From Myxococcota bacterium (lineage in GTDB: Bacteria > Myxococcota_A > UBA9160 > UBA4427), in assembly GCA_029243605.1 (NCBI GenBank), contig JAQWRT010000014.1, positions 1-64,000 on the forward strand: a stretch of DNA of 64,000 nucleotides. The letters are read 5' to 3'. Of the stretch, positions 53,054 to 60,524 are shown piece after piece. The position numbers were made by a program, and so were the translations under genes. The notes under the pieces were generated by a model, which made no database searches, was not told the DNA's origin, and saw nothing but the letters and a program-made list of their open reading frames with translations. Positions within the stretch are counted from its first letter, which is position 1. Each line of letters opens with the position of its first letter.

Positions 53054-54409
53054 TCAGCAGGGATCCCCGGCCGCCTCCATCCACGTCCCGAAATCACCGG
53101 GGTAGTCGACGAGATTCTGACGCTCGGTGACACGCTGGAGCAGTGCTTCTCGCGAAGCCGCATCGATGGGGGGCTGATCGGTGACGTAGACCGCCACGTC
53201 TTCGGCGAGGGCTTTTGCCGCCGCCGCTGCGGGAGGCGCGACACCCTCTGGGCTCTCGTCTGCCGGATTGTCCGAGACGCCGAGAAAAACTTCGACGGCG
53301 GCCTGGGAGACTTCGCTGGCGTGCTTGCGCGAGGCAAGAATATTGCCCTTGCCCGTGACGACATTGCCCACGGAGAAAACCGTCGGGTACTCGGCGAAGC
53401 GACCGAATGTCCAGTCGGAGTAGTTGAAGAGCTCGCCCTTCATCTCGATGCCCTCGATGGGGTCGGGAATACTTCCAATCGAGCTGATGACCGCGGGTCC
53501 GCGACACTCAAAGGTTTCGTCGGTGGGAGTCACCCGGCCGTCTTCAACCTGTGTACGCCGGAAGCGAAGCCCGACGAGTCGGTCTCCCTCCACTAGGAGT
53601 TCGTCCGGGGCCGCCAGGGCTTCGACCTTGAGCTTGAATTTCTCACTGGCTTTCTGGAGTAGGGTGCGACGGGATTTTTTGACCTTTTCGATCCGAGCGG
53701 AATCAGCGCCCTCAGGAATGGACACTAGGGGCATGTCTTCTTCGCGCCGGCGATAATAGATCGTGCAGCCTTCGAGCCCGAGGTCTTCCCAGACGAGGTC
53801 GTGTAGGGCCAAGGTTTTCGGGATGCCCTTGATTTCGAGTGTGTTCGTATCGATTTCGATCCCGCGTTCTGCGAGTGCACGCTGGGTGCAGCTCAGAGTG
53901 ATGATCTTCGCGACATCGATGGATGCGAGACCGCCGCCCACGACGATGGTGTTGTCCTGGACTTCAAATTGCTCCCCCTTGAAATTCGGATCCTCGGCGT
54001 GGTTGAACGCGATGATGAAGGGGTTCTGGTAGATCAGCCCCTTTCCGATATAGGCCGAGCTGCCCTCGATGGGAAGCGATCGATCCTGCCACGCACCACT
54101 GGCCAGGATCACGCAGGCGAAGCCCCACTCGTTGACGAGTTCGGCGAAGCCGACGTCGCGTCCGATTTTTGTCGAGGGAATAAAATGGACCAGAGGGCTC
54201 GAGAGCTTCTCTCGAATGGTCGCGTATTCCTTGTTTCGGAGTTTCTCGTGCCAGCGGGGCAGCCCGTCTTCGATCTTTCCGTAGGGCCGAGGGTTTTGCT
54301 CGAATACGGCAACGAGGATTCCGCGCTGAGAGAGGCGGTGAGCGATTTCCGCACCCGCCGTCGCCCCACCGATGACCGCGACACAATGCTTCGGTTCAGA
54401 GTTCATCAT
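53054..54409 (-). CDS. FAD/NAD(P)-dependent oxidoreductase, adrenodoxin reductase-like
   Basis: 451 residues. The N-terminal CVAVIGGATAGAEIAHRLSQRGILVAVFEQN is an FAD Rossmann motif, followed by GKIEDGLPRWHEKLRNKEY and VILASGAWQDRSLPIEG. A second nucleotide fold reads NTIVVGGGLASIDVAKII. VFSVGNVVTGKGNILASRKHASEVSQ near the end contacts FAD. The layout resembles ferredoxin-NADP reductase of the adrenodoxin type or the glutamate synthase small subunit, without iron-sulfur cysteines. The physiological partner is unknown. It converges on rpoD with 39 bases between stops. Confidence 0.85.
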   Translation of the reverse strand: MMNSEPKHCVAVIGGATAGAEIAHRLSQRGILVAVFEQNPRPYGKIEDGLPRWHEKLRNKEYATIREKLSSPLVHFIPSTKIGRDVGFAELVNEWGFACVILASGAWQDRSLPIEGSSAYIGKGLIYQNPFIIAFNHAEDPNFKGEQFEVQDNTIVVGGGLASIDVAKIITLSCTQRALAERGIEIDTNTLEIKGIPKTLALHDLVWEDLGLEGCTIYYRRREEDMPLVSIPEGADSARIEKVKKSRRTLLQKASEKFKLKVEALAAPDELLVEGDRLVGLRFRRTQVEDGRVTPTDETFECRGPAVISSIGSIPDPIEGIEMKGELFNYSDWTFGRFAEYPTVFSVGNVVTGKGNILASRKHASEVSQAAVEVFLGVSDNPADESPEGVAPPAAAAAKALAEDVAVYVTDQPPIDAASREALLQRVTERQNLVDYPGDFGTWMEAAGDPC

Positions 54410-54481
54410 GTCGGAATATTTACACCTGTCCGTACTTCACACAACGCATGAGCGGCACCCGGGGTCCCGAAGCGAAAAGTT

Positions 54482-54510
54482 TTCTCGCCAGGGGTTGGAT
54501 GCGGTACGCT
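54482..54510 (+). promoter_or_regulatory. Weak candidate promoter of the tRNA gene
   Basis: TTCTCG (54482-54487), 17 bases, TACGCT (54505-54510), ending ten bases before the mature tRNA 5' end. The -35 is poor. Confidence 0.22.
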
Positions 54511-54519
54511 GGATTGGGC

Positions 54520-54595
54520 GGGCCCTTAGCTCAGTGGTTAGAGCACCCGGCTCATAACTGGATGGTCCTCGGTTCAAATCCGAGAGGGCCCACCA
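54520..54595 (+). tRNA. tRNA with CAT anticodon, probably tRNA-Ile2 (lysidine type)
   Basis: 76 bases including an encoded CCA. The acceptor stem GGGCCCT/AGGGCCC is perfect, the D-arm is GCTC/GAGC, the T-arm CTCGG-TTCAAAT-CCGAG, and the anticodon loop is CTCATAA with CAT at 54553-54555. The anticodon stem has one G-U and one C-A pair. CAT could mean elongator Met or Ile2. The C4:G69 and C5:G68 pairs used by TilS are present, and the D-arm and variable loop resemble E. coli tRNA-Ile2 (ileX), so Ile2 decoding AUA is favoured. Initiator Met is excluded by the paired first base. Confidence 0.9.
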
Positions 54596-54666
54596 CCCGC
54601 TGGAGCCTTTTGGGAGAGCTCACGGCCGGCTTGTAGAGAACTCGGGGCGTTCCCGGCGGCGGCCGT

Positions 54667-55209
54667 TCAGGTCGACCCCACGCGTCGCATGGATTGGAGT
54701 TCGCCTAGGGCCTTCTCAGCCCCGGGTTGGGAGAGGATTACCGTCACGCCGCCGGTGGGCTGGCCGCCCGAGTCCTCCCGGGGGCTGGAGGCGGGGGTCG
54801 GGTGGTTCGCGTAGCCGGCGCTTACCCGGAGGTAGAGGGTCTGCCCCGGCCCGGCGGTAAAGGCCAGGCTATTCCAGGATCGAGGGATGATGCCCATCCA
54901 GCGCAGGCGCGCGGAGAGGTCATGGCGGCCGGGGGCGACGACCAGGGAGAGGTATTGGCCTTTGGCCAGGGGTCCGAGCTCGTCGGCGTCGAGCCTGAGG
55001 TCGAAGGCGCCTATGCCCCGAAGGGGTTCGCTTCTGTAGACGTAGACGAGGCTTTCGCCCGAGCCCGGTGGGGTCGCCGCCACGAAGCGGGTGCCGTCGG
55101 GGGAGGAGGTGACACAGCCGAGGAGCGTGGCGACGAGAACCAGGGCCGGCCAAGCGGCCCACCGGGAGCTTCGGAGTCGAGATCGTGTGCGATCCCGGGT
55201 TGGGCGCAT
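54667..55209 (-). CDS. DUF2846-like lipoprotein
   Basis: 180 residues. A very basic N-region, hydrophobic core and lipobox LLGC mark a lipoprotein. The mature part contains SLVYVYRSEPLRGIGAFDLRLDADELGPLAKGQYLSLVVAPGRHDLSAR, the pattern of DUF2846 proteins: a small beta-sandwich with an Arg before the first strand. A second half, FTAGPGQTLYLRVSAGY, is also beta. The function is unknown in the family. It is isolated between the tRNA and the TPR-zincin gene, which is transcribed away from it. Confidence 0.78.
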   Translation of the reverse strand: MRPTRDRTRSRLRSSRWAAWPALVLVATLLGCVTSSPDGTRFVAATPPGSGESLVYVYRSEPLRGIGAFDLRLDADELGPLAKGQYLSLVVAPGRHDLSARLRWMGIIPRSWNSLAFTAGPGQTLYLRVSAGYANHPTPASSPREDSGGQPTGGVTVILSQPGAEKALGELQSMRRVGST

Positions 55210-55364
55210 TGGTTTCCCCCGCTTTTTTCGACGCTCCGGGTGTGGGCCGCCGACTTCCCCGGGGAGTCTAGCGAGGCGTTCGAAACCTGCGAGGAATCGG
55301 TCTCCGGGTCTCTCTGCTATGCTGATGCGTTCAAACGCGGCGTCGCCGCCTGGGCGTGATTTCC

Positions 55365-56435
55365 ATGAAGAACAACAAGGACCGTTATTGGGATTGCCTC
55401 GATCAGGCGATGGAGGCCTCTTATGGGGGCCGGGTCGAGGAGGCCCTCGCCTGGCTGGACGAGGCCCTCAGGGCCAACCCGGCGGGAGCCGAAGCCCACA
55501 ACGGCCGGGGAGAAATCCTCTGGGACGAGGGACGCGTAGAGGAAGCCCTCTACGAGTTCGAGCGGGCCATCGCGGTGGATCCGAAATTCGCCACCGCTCA
55601 CCTCAACCGGATCGAATTGCTGGTCGAGGAAGTGGGCGAATTCGAGACGGGTCTCGAAGCCTGTGACGAATTATTGGCCGGGTTGCCGGCCCTGCCGCGT
55701 TTAGACCGACCGCTCCAGGCCGAGCTCTATTACCTCAAGGCCAAGGCCCTCTTCTACGGGGATGATCTCAAGGGAGCGGCCTTCCTGGTTCGGCGGGCGC
55801 TGAAGACCGGGGGCGAACAGCCCACCTACAGCGGTTTCGAGGGCCACGTGCTCTTTGAAATGGGCGCCTATTCCGAGGCTCGCCGGGTTCTCGAACGCGC
55901 CGCGGCGTGCGAGCCGGACTCTCCGCATATCGTTTATAGCCTGGCCCTCGTTCTCGAGCGTCAGGCCTTCGAGGCCGAGGATTCGGAGACCGAGGAGATC
56001 CAGGCTCACGCTGAGTCGGCGTTCGAACGCGCCAATGCCTTGGATCCGATTCAGTTCCCTGTCCCGGTTTCCACGGATTTCGATTTCTTCCAGGCCGCCA
56101 TCGACGAGGCCCTGGAAAATCTGCCCCGCTCGATTCGGGAATACATCGCCAACGTGCCCATCCTGGTGGAGGATTTTCCGAGCCTCGAGCTGGTGGCGGA
56201 TGAACGACTCTCGCCCCAGCTTCTCGGTCTTTTCATGGGTGTCCCCCGCACCGAGGCGGCGGTCACCGAGCAGATGCCGGACCTCGATCGAATTCTTCTC
56301 TTCAAGGGTAATCTCGAGAAGATCTGTCGAGATCGGGAAGAGTTGATCGAGCAGGTGCAAATCACCGTGCGCCACGAGATCGGTCACTACCTGGGTCTCG
56401 ATGAGAATGATTTGGAGCGCTTGGGTCTCGCCTGA
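55365..56435 (+). CDS. TPR protein fused to a minimal zincin metallopeptidase domain
   Basis: 356 residues from the ATG at 55365; a GTG nine bases earlier is possible. Residues 1-240 are tetratricopeptide repeats (GGRVEEALAWLDEALRANPAGAEAHNGRGEILWDEGRVEEALYEFERAIAVDP and more). Residues 250-356 match the zincin_1 domain: DEALENLPRSIREYIANVPILVEDFP, ILLFKGNLEKICRDREELIEQVQITVRHEIGHYLGLDENDLERLG. The HEIGH (337-341) and D346 form the expected zinc site. The small zincin usually stands alone, so fusion to TPRs is unusual and may supply substrate selection. It is cytoplasmic, with no signal. Confidence 0.85.
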   Translation: MKNNKDRYWDCLDQAMEASYGGRVEEALAWLDEALRANPAGAEAHNGRGEILWDEGRVEEALYEFERAIAVDPKFATAHLNRIELLVEEVGEFETGLEACDELLAGLPALPRLDRPLQAELYYLKAKALFYGDDLKGAAFLVRRALKTGGEQPTYSGFEGHVLFEMGAYSEARRVLERAAACEPDSPHIVYSLALVLERQAFEAEDSETEEIQAHAESAFERANALDPIQFPVPVSTDFDFFQAAIDEALENLPRSIREYIANVPILVEDFPSLELVADERLSPQLLGLFMGVPRTEAAVTEQMPDLDRILLFKGNLEKICRDREELIEQVQITVRHEIGHYLGLDENDLERLGLA

Positions 56436-56463
56436 GTGCGCCGTGCGGCTCTCGGGGGGAAGC

Positions 56464-56492
56464 TTCCAGCGGCGGCTCAACATGGCTAGGCT
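56464..56492 (+). promoter_or_regulatory. Candidate promoter of glcDEF with almost no leader
   Basis: TTCCAG (56464-56469), 17 bases, TAGGCT (56487-56492). The GTG start of glcD lies six bases after the -10, so transcription could begin at or next to the start codon. The -35 is a weak match. Confidence 0.3.
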
Positions 56493-56498
56493 CGCGGG

Positions 56499-57965
56499 GT
56501 GAGCGAAAACCAGCCCCTCTCCAGATCCGATGCGCCCCTCTTTCTCGAGCGGCTCGCCGGGATCGTGGGCGACGACAACTGCCTCTCTCGCCCCGAGGAA
56601 CTCTATACCTACGGTTGCGACGGCGTGACTCTGGATGCCCACGTGCCGAGCGCAGTCGTTTTGCCGGCCGATCGCGACCAGGTTGTGGCGGTTGTGGCTA
56701 CTTGCCGAGAATTCGAACGCTCCTTCGTGCCCCGAGGCGCGGGGACCGGCCTCTCCGGGGGAGCGGTCGCGATGGATGGTGCGGTGGTGATCTGCCTTTC
56801 GAGGATGGTCGAAATCGTCGAGGTCGATGCCGAGAACCGTATCGCGGTGGTTCAGCCCGGAGTCGTCAATGCGCACCTCTCCGACGCCATCGTCCACCTG
56901 GGGCTCTTTTACGCACCGGACCCCTCGAGCCAGCAGGCGTGTACGATCGGGGGCAACGTGGCGGAAAATTCGGGTGGACCCCACACCCTGAAATACGGCA
57001 CCACCACCAACCACGTGCTCTCGGTGGAAATGGTTCTCCCCGACGCGTCGGTGGTGCGACTCGGTTCGGCTGCGGGCTTTGCTCCGGGTTACGATCTCGT
57101 GGGCGCAGCGGTGGGAAGCGAGGGCACCTTGGGCATCGTCACCGAGGTGACGGTCCGACTCGTCGAGATTCCCGAGGCCGTCAAAACCATGCTGGCAATC
57201 TTCGATGACGTCCCCGCCGCGTGCCGCCTGGTGGGACGTGTGATCCGCAGCGGGATGGTTCCCGCCGCGCTCGAGGTCGTCGATCGCCGAACGATTCGTG
57301 CGGTGGAGGCGAGCGTATATGCCGCCGGTCTCCCCACCGATGCCGGGGCGGTCCTGATCATCGAACTCGATGGCGCCGCCTGCGAAATGGAGAGCCTGAC
57401 CGATCGAATCCGTGAACTCGCGGTCGGGGAAGGGGTGCGCGAGTTGCGGATCGCCCGGGACGCGGACGAGCGCGCCCTGTTTTGGCGCGCGCGAAAGGGT
57501 GCTTTTGGCGCCATGGGCCGCTTGGCCCCGGACCTCTACGTGCACGATGCCGTGGTTCCCCGAGCGAGCCTTCCCGAGGTGCTCGAAGAGATTTGCGCCA
57601 TCGGTGACCGCTACGAACTCACGCTCTCGAATGTCTTCCATGCTGGGGATGGCAATCTGCATCCCAATATTTCTTTCGATCGCAGGGATGAGGATGAATT
57701 GGCCCGCGTGGTCGCTGCGGGAAGGGAAATGCTCGAACTCTGTGTTCGGGTGGGAGGGGTGCTGACCGGCGAGCACGGGGTCGGCATGGAAAAGCGCGAC
57801 TATATGGGTTTGCTCTTCACCCCCGAGGACCTCGAGGCCATGCGTCGATTGCGCGACGCGTTCAACCCCGACGGCGTATGCAATCCCGGGAAGGTGATAC
57901 CGACGACCCGGGCCTGCACCGAGGCCAACCCACGAGCCCGGGGCTATGACCAGGTGCCTCTGTGA
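56499..57965 (+). CDS. glcD: Glycolate oxidase FAD-linked subunit GlcD
   Basis: Catalytic subunit oxidising glycolate, or D-lactate in close relatives. 488 residues with the PCMH-type FAD-binding domain (PRGAGTGLSGGAVAMDGAVVICLSRM, IGGNVAENSGGPHTLKYGTT, GSEGTLGIVTEVTVRL) and the FAD-oxidase C-terminal domain ending VFHAGDGNLHPNISFD and GGVLTGEHGVGMEKRDYM, with metal-binding histidines. The start GTG is within a few bases of a promoter-like -10. glcE overlaps its stop, and glcF follows, giving the complete three-subunit set. Confidence 0.92.
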   Translation: MSENQPLSRSDAPLFLERLAGIVGDDNCLSRPEELYTYGCDGVTLDAHVPSAVVLPADRDQVVAVVATCREFERSFVPRGAGTGLSGGAVAMDGAVVICLSRMVEIVEVDAENRIAVVQPGVVNAHLSDAIVHLGLFYAPDPSSQQACTIGGNVAENSGGPHTLKYGTTTNHVLSVEMVLPDASVVRLGSAAGFAPGYDLVGAAVGSEGTLGIVTEVTVRLVEIPEAVKTMLAIFDDVPAACRLVGRVIRSGMVPAALEVVDRRTIRAVEASVYAAGLPTDAGAVLIIELDGAACEMESLTDRIRELAVGEGVRELRIARDADERALFWRARKGAFGAMGRLAPDLYVHDAVVPRASLPEVLEEICAIGDRYELTLSNVFHAGDGNLHPNISFDRRDEDELARVVAAGREMLELCVRVGGVLTGEHGVGMEKRDYMGLLFTPEDLEAMRRLRDAFNPDGVCNPGKVIPTTRACTEANPRARGYDQVPL

Positions 57966-59239
57966 TGGGGGTGGCGGCCAATTCTTCTTGTCTGGAGGCG
58001 CTTCGCGAGGTGGTGGGCGAGGGCGCCTCGGCCCTCGAGCCCGCCCGGGGGGTGGCGGGGGGTCACTTCGTGACCGAGGTCGCCCCCAAAACCATCGAAG
58101 AGCTCTCGGATTCCTTGCGCGCGCTCACGGCCCAGGGAGAATCGGTTCTCGTCGAGGGCGCGGGCACCCAGATGCACTACGGGAACCCGGTAGAGGGTGC
58201 GGCGACCCTGCTCTCCTGCCGCAACCTGTCCGGGGTCGTGGAGTTCGATTCCGCTGATGGGGTGATCCAGGCCGGGGCGGGAACTCCCTTGCGGGAACTC
58301 GCCGAGGTCGTGGCGGCCGAGGGTTGGCTGCTCCCCCTGGATCCGCCCGATCGAGGCGGCAGCTTGGGCGGAGTCCTGGCGACGGCGGTGAGCGGTCCCC
58401 GGGAGCGTGGTCTGGGGCCCGTGCGCGATGCGGTCCTCGGGCTCGACACGGTGCTGGCTTCGGGCGATCGAGCTCGCTGCGGTGCCCGAGTGGTCAAGAA
58501 CGTGACGGGCTACGACATGGCCAAACTCTATGTGGGTTCATTGGGCACTCTCGGGGTGATCGAGAAGGCTTGGCTCCGGCTCAAGCCGGTGCCGCTCTCG
58601 TGCAGGCTCGTCGAACTCGAAGTCCCCCCCAGCGACGAGACCTTTGCGTTGGCCCTGGCAGCCGTGCGCCGGGGTTCGGCAAGGGGTGTTGCCCTGCGCT
58701 CCGTCGCCGCGAATTCCCATGAGGGTCCGGAGGGATCCCTGGGCTTGGTGGCCGAGTTTGCCGGCGAAGCGCCCGCCACCGAAGCCGATGCGGATTGGTT
58801 GTTGCGGGGGCGCACCGCTTGGGCGCCGGCGGAGGGCGGTATGGACGCGGTGCGCGATCTGCAAGGACTCCCGCTCCCCGGCGGATTGCGGGCTCGGGTT
58901 CACGTTCTTCCCGCCGGTCTCGCGGAGGCCTGGCGATGTCTCGAGGGCCCGGGCGTCGAACTTCTCGCCTACCCCGAGCCGGCTGTTCTTCACGCGCGCT
59001 TTGCTCCCCGCCCCAATGGGGCGGACGACTTCGCCTGGTTGGGCGAGGTTCTCACGCGTCTCGATGGGATGCGCCACAGCTTGGACGCCCAGGTGGTCAT
59101 CGAAGAAATGCCCGCGGGCGCGCCGGGGGATCACGATGTTTTCCGTGGCACCCCGAACCTCGGATTGATGCGCGCGATCAAGGATCGTTTCGATCCGTCC
59201 CGAATCCTGAACCCGGGCCGCTTCGCGGGGCGGATTTAG
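57962..59239 (+). CDS. glcE: Glycolate oxidase FAD-binding subunit GlcE
   Basis: 425 residues (GTG at 57962, or ATG at 57965, both overlapping the glcD stop). The FAD-binding part shows VLVEGAGTQMHYGNP, GVIQAGAGTPLRELAEVVAAEGWLLPLDPPDRGGSLGGVLATAVSGPRERGLGPVRDAVLG and VKNVTGYDMAKLYVGSLGTLGVI. It lacks the GlcD C-terminal metal motifs, as expected of GlcE. It is slightly longer than E. coli GlcE (350), with extra sequence in the central domain. Confidence 0.9.
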   Translation: MMGVAANSSCLEALREVVGEGASALEPARGVAGGHFVTEVAPKTIEELSDSLRALTAQGESVLVEGAGTQMHYGNPVEGAATLLSCRNLSGVVEFDSADGVIQAGAGTPLRELAEVVAAEGWLLPLDPPDRGGSLGGVLATAVSGPRERGLGPVRDAVLGLDTVLASGDRARCGARVVKNVTGYDMAKLYVGSLGTLGVIEKAWLRLKPVPLSCRLVELEVPPSDETFALALAAVRRGSARGVALRSVAANSHEGPEGSLGLVAEFAGEAPATEADADWLLRGRTAWAPAEGGMDAVRDLQGLPLPGGLRARVHVLPAGLAEAWRCLEGPGVELLAYPEPAVLHARFAPRPNGADDFAWLGEVLTRLDGMRHSLDAQVVIEEMPAGAPGDHDVFRGTPNLGLMRAIKDRFDPSRILNPGRFAGRI

Positions 59240-59240
59240 C

Positions 59241-60509
59241 ATGACGGAGCCGACGGCCCCGCTTCAACTCGACCCGGCGATTCTCGAGGGCACCCTCGAT
59301 TGCGTGCACTGCGGACTCTGCCTCAGCGCTTGCCCGACCTATCGAATTACCGGCCGGGAGAACAGTTCGCCCCGGGGCCGGGTCTATCTGTTGCGGGGCG
59401 CCGCGGCCGGGGAGATCGAATTCGGTTCGCTCGTCGCCGACGAACTCGCGCTTTGCCTGGGTTGCCGAGCCTGCGAGACCCAGTGTCCATCGGGGGTTCA
59501 ATACGGTGCGCTCCTCGAAGAGGGCCGAGCCGCCGCCGCTCGCTCGGGCCTGCGAGAGGGCTGGGGCCCACGCCTCGAGGGCTATGCCCTGGGCCACCTG
59601 CTTGCGTATCCCCGCCGGCTTCACGCGTCGTTTTCCCTGTTGCGAATTTTTCAGAAACTTGGTCTCGACCGACTCGGTGCAGCACTTTTTCCCTTCTTGA
59701 AGCGCGCTCAATCGATCCTGCCCCCGGTTCCGCCGGCCGCGGCCAGGCAGCGATTGCCGGCTTTGACCCCCGCTGTGGGCGAGCGGCGCGGACGGGTGGC
59801 GCTCCTCGAGGGTTGCCTGATGGCCGAACTCTTCGGCGATATCAACCGCGCCACGGTGCGGGTGCTCGCCCAGAACGGCTACGACGTGGTGGTACCCCAG
59901 AGCCAGGGGTGTTGCGGGGCCCTGCACGCACACTCCGGGGATATGGACTCGGCACGCCGGCTGGCCGAGCGGAATGTCTCTGCTTTCGGCGCCGACGAAT
60001 CCGGCCTCCTGGACGCCGTGATCAGTAATTCGGCCGGGTGTGGGGCAGCCCTAAGAGAAGTCGACCGCTGGCTTCCCGGACAAGGGGGTCACCTGGCGAG
60101 CCAGGTGCGCGACGTCTGCGAATGGTTGGATGAAGTCGGGCTACGGCCGCCTCAAGGGAAGTTGCCCGGCCGGGTGTGTTACGACGACCCGTGCCATCTG
60201 GTCCACGCCCAGGGCGTTCGCGCCGCACCCAGGCGTCTCCTCAACGCCATCCAGGGCCTCGAATTGGTCCCCCATGCCGACGCCGAGAGCTGTTGCGGTG
60301 CGGCGGGCACCTACAGCCTTCTCAACCCGGCCATGGCCGCCGAGGTCCTTCGCCCCAAGCTGGACGCCCTCGCGGCGGTCGCCCCGGATTGGATCGTGAC
60401 GGGAAATCCGGGCTGCCTTCTGCAACTTCGCTCGGGCGCTGAAGAGCGCGGCTTGGCCGCGGAGGTCGTGCATCCCGTGGAATTGCTCGACCGCGCCTAC
60501 CGGAGCTGA
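59241..60509 (+). CDS. glcF: Glycolate oxidase iron-sulfur subunit GlcF
   Basis: Passes electrons from GlcDE to the respiratory chain. 422 residues with two [4Fe-4S] motifs (CVHCGLCLSACPTY and CLGCRACETQCPSG) and two CCG domains (GCCGALHAHSGD and CCGAAGTYSLLNPAMA) that bind further cofactor. It starts one base after the glcE stop. A CCG-domain protein of this class may also serve D-lactate dehydrogenase, but the D-E-F order favours glycolate. It converges on the large lipoprotein gene with 15 bases between stops. Confidence 0.92.
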   Translation: MTEPTAPLQLDPAILEGTLDCVHCGLCLSACPTYRITGRENSSPRGRVYLLRGAAAGEIEFGSLVADELALCLGCRACETQCPSGVQYGALLEEGRAAAARSGLREGWGPRLEGYALGHLLAYPRRLHASFSLLRIFQKLGLDRLGAALFPFLKRAQSILPPVPPAAARQRLPALTPAVGERRGRVALLEGCLMAELFGDINRATVRVLAQNGYDVVVPQSQGCCGALHAHSGDMDSARRLAERNVSAFGADESGLLDAVISNSAGCGAALREVDRWLPGQGGHLASQVRDVCEWLDEVGLRPPQGKLPGRVCYDDPCHLVHAQGVRAAPRRLLNAIQGLELVPHADAESCCGAAGTYSLLNPAMAAEVLRPKLDALAAVAPDWIVTGNPGCLLQLRSGAEERGLAAEVVHPVELLDRAYRS

Positions 60510-60524
60510 AGCGCCCGGTCTCGA

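Noticed and set aside
55701..57776. 691-codon open frame on the minus strand
   Set aside because: Antisense to the TPR-zincin and glcD genes, and of low-complexity composition typical of shadow frames.
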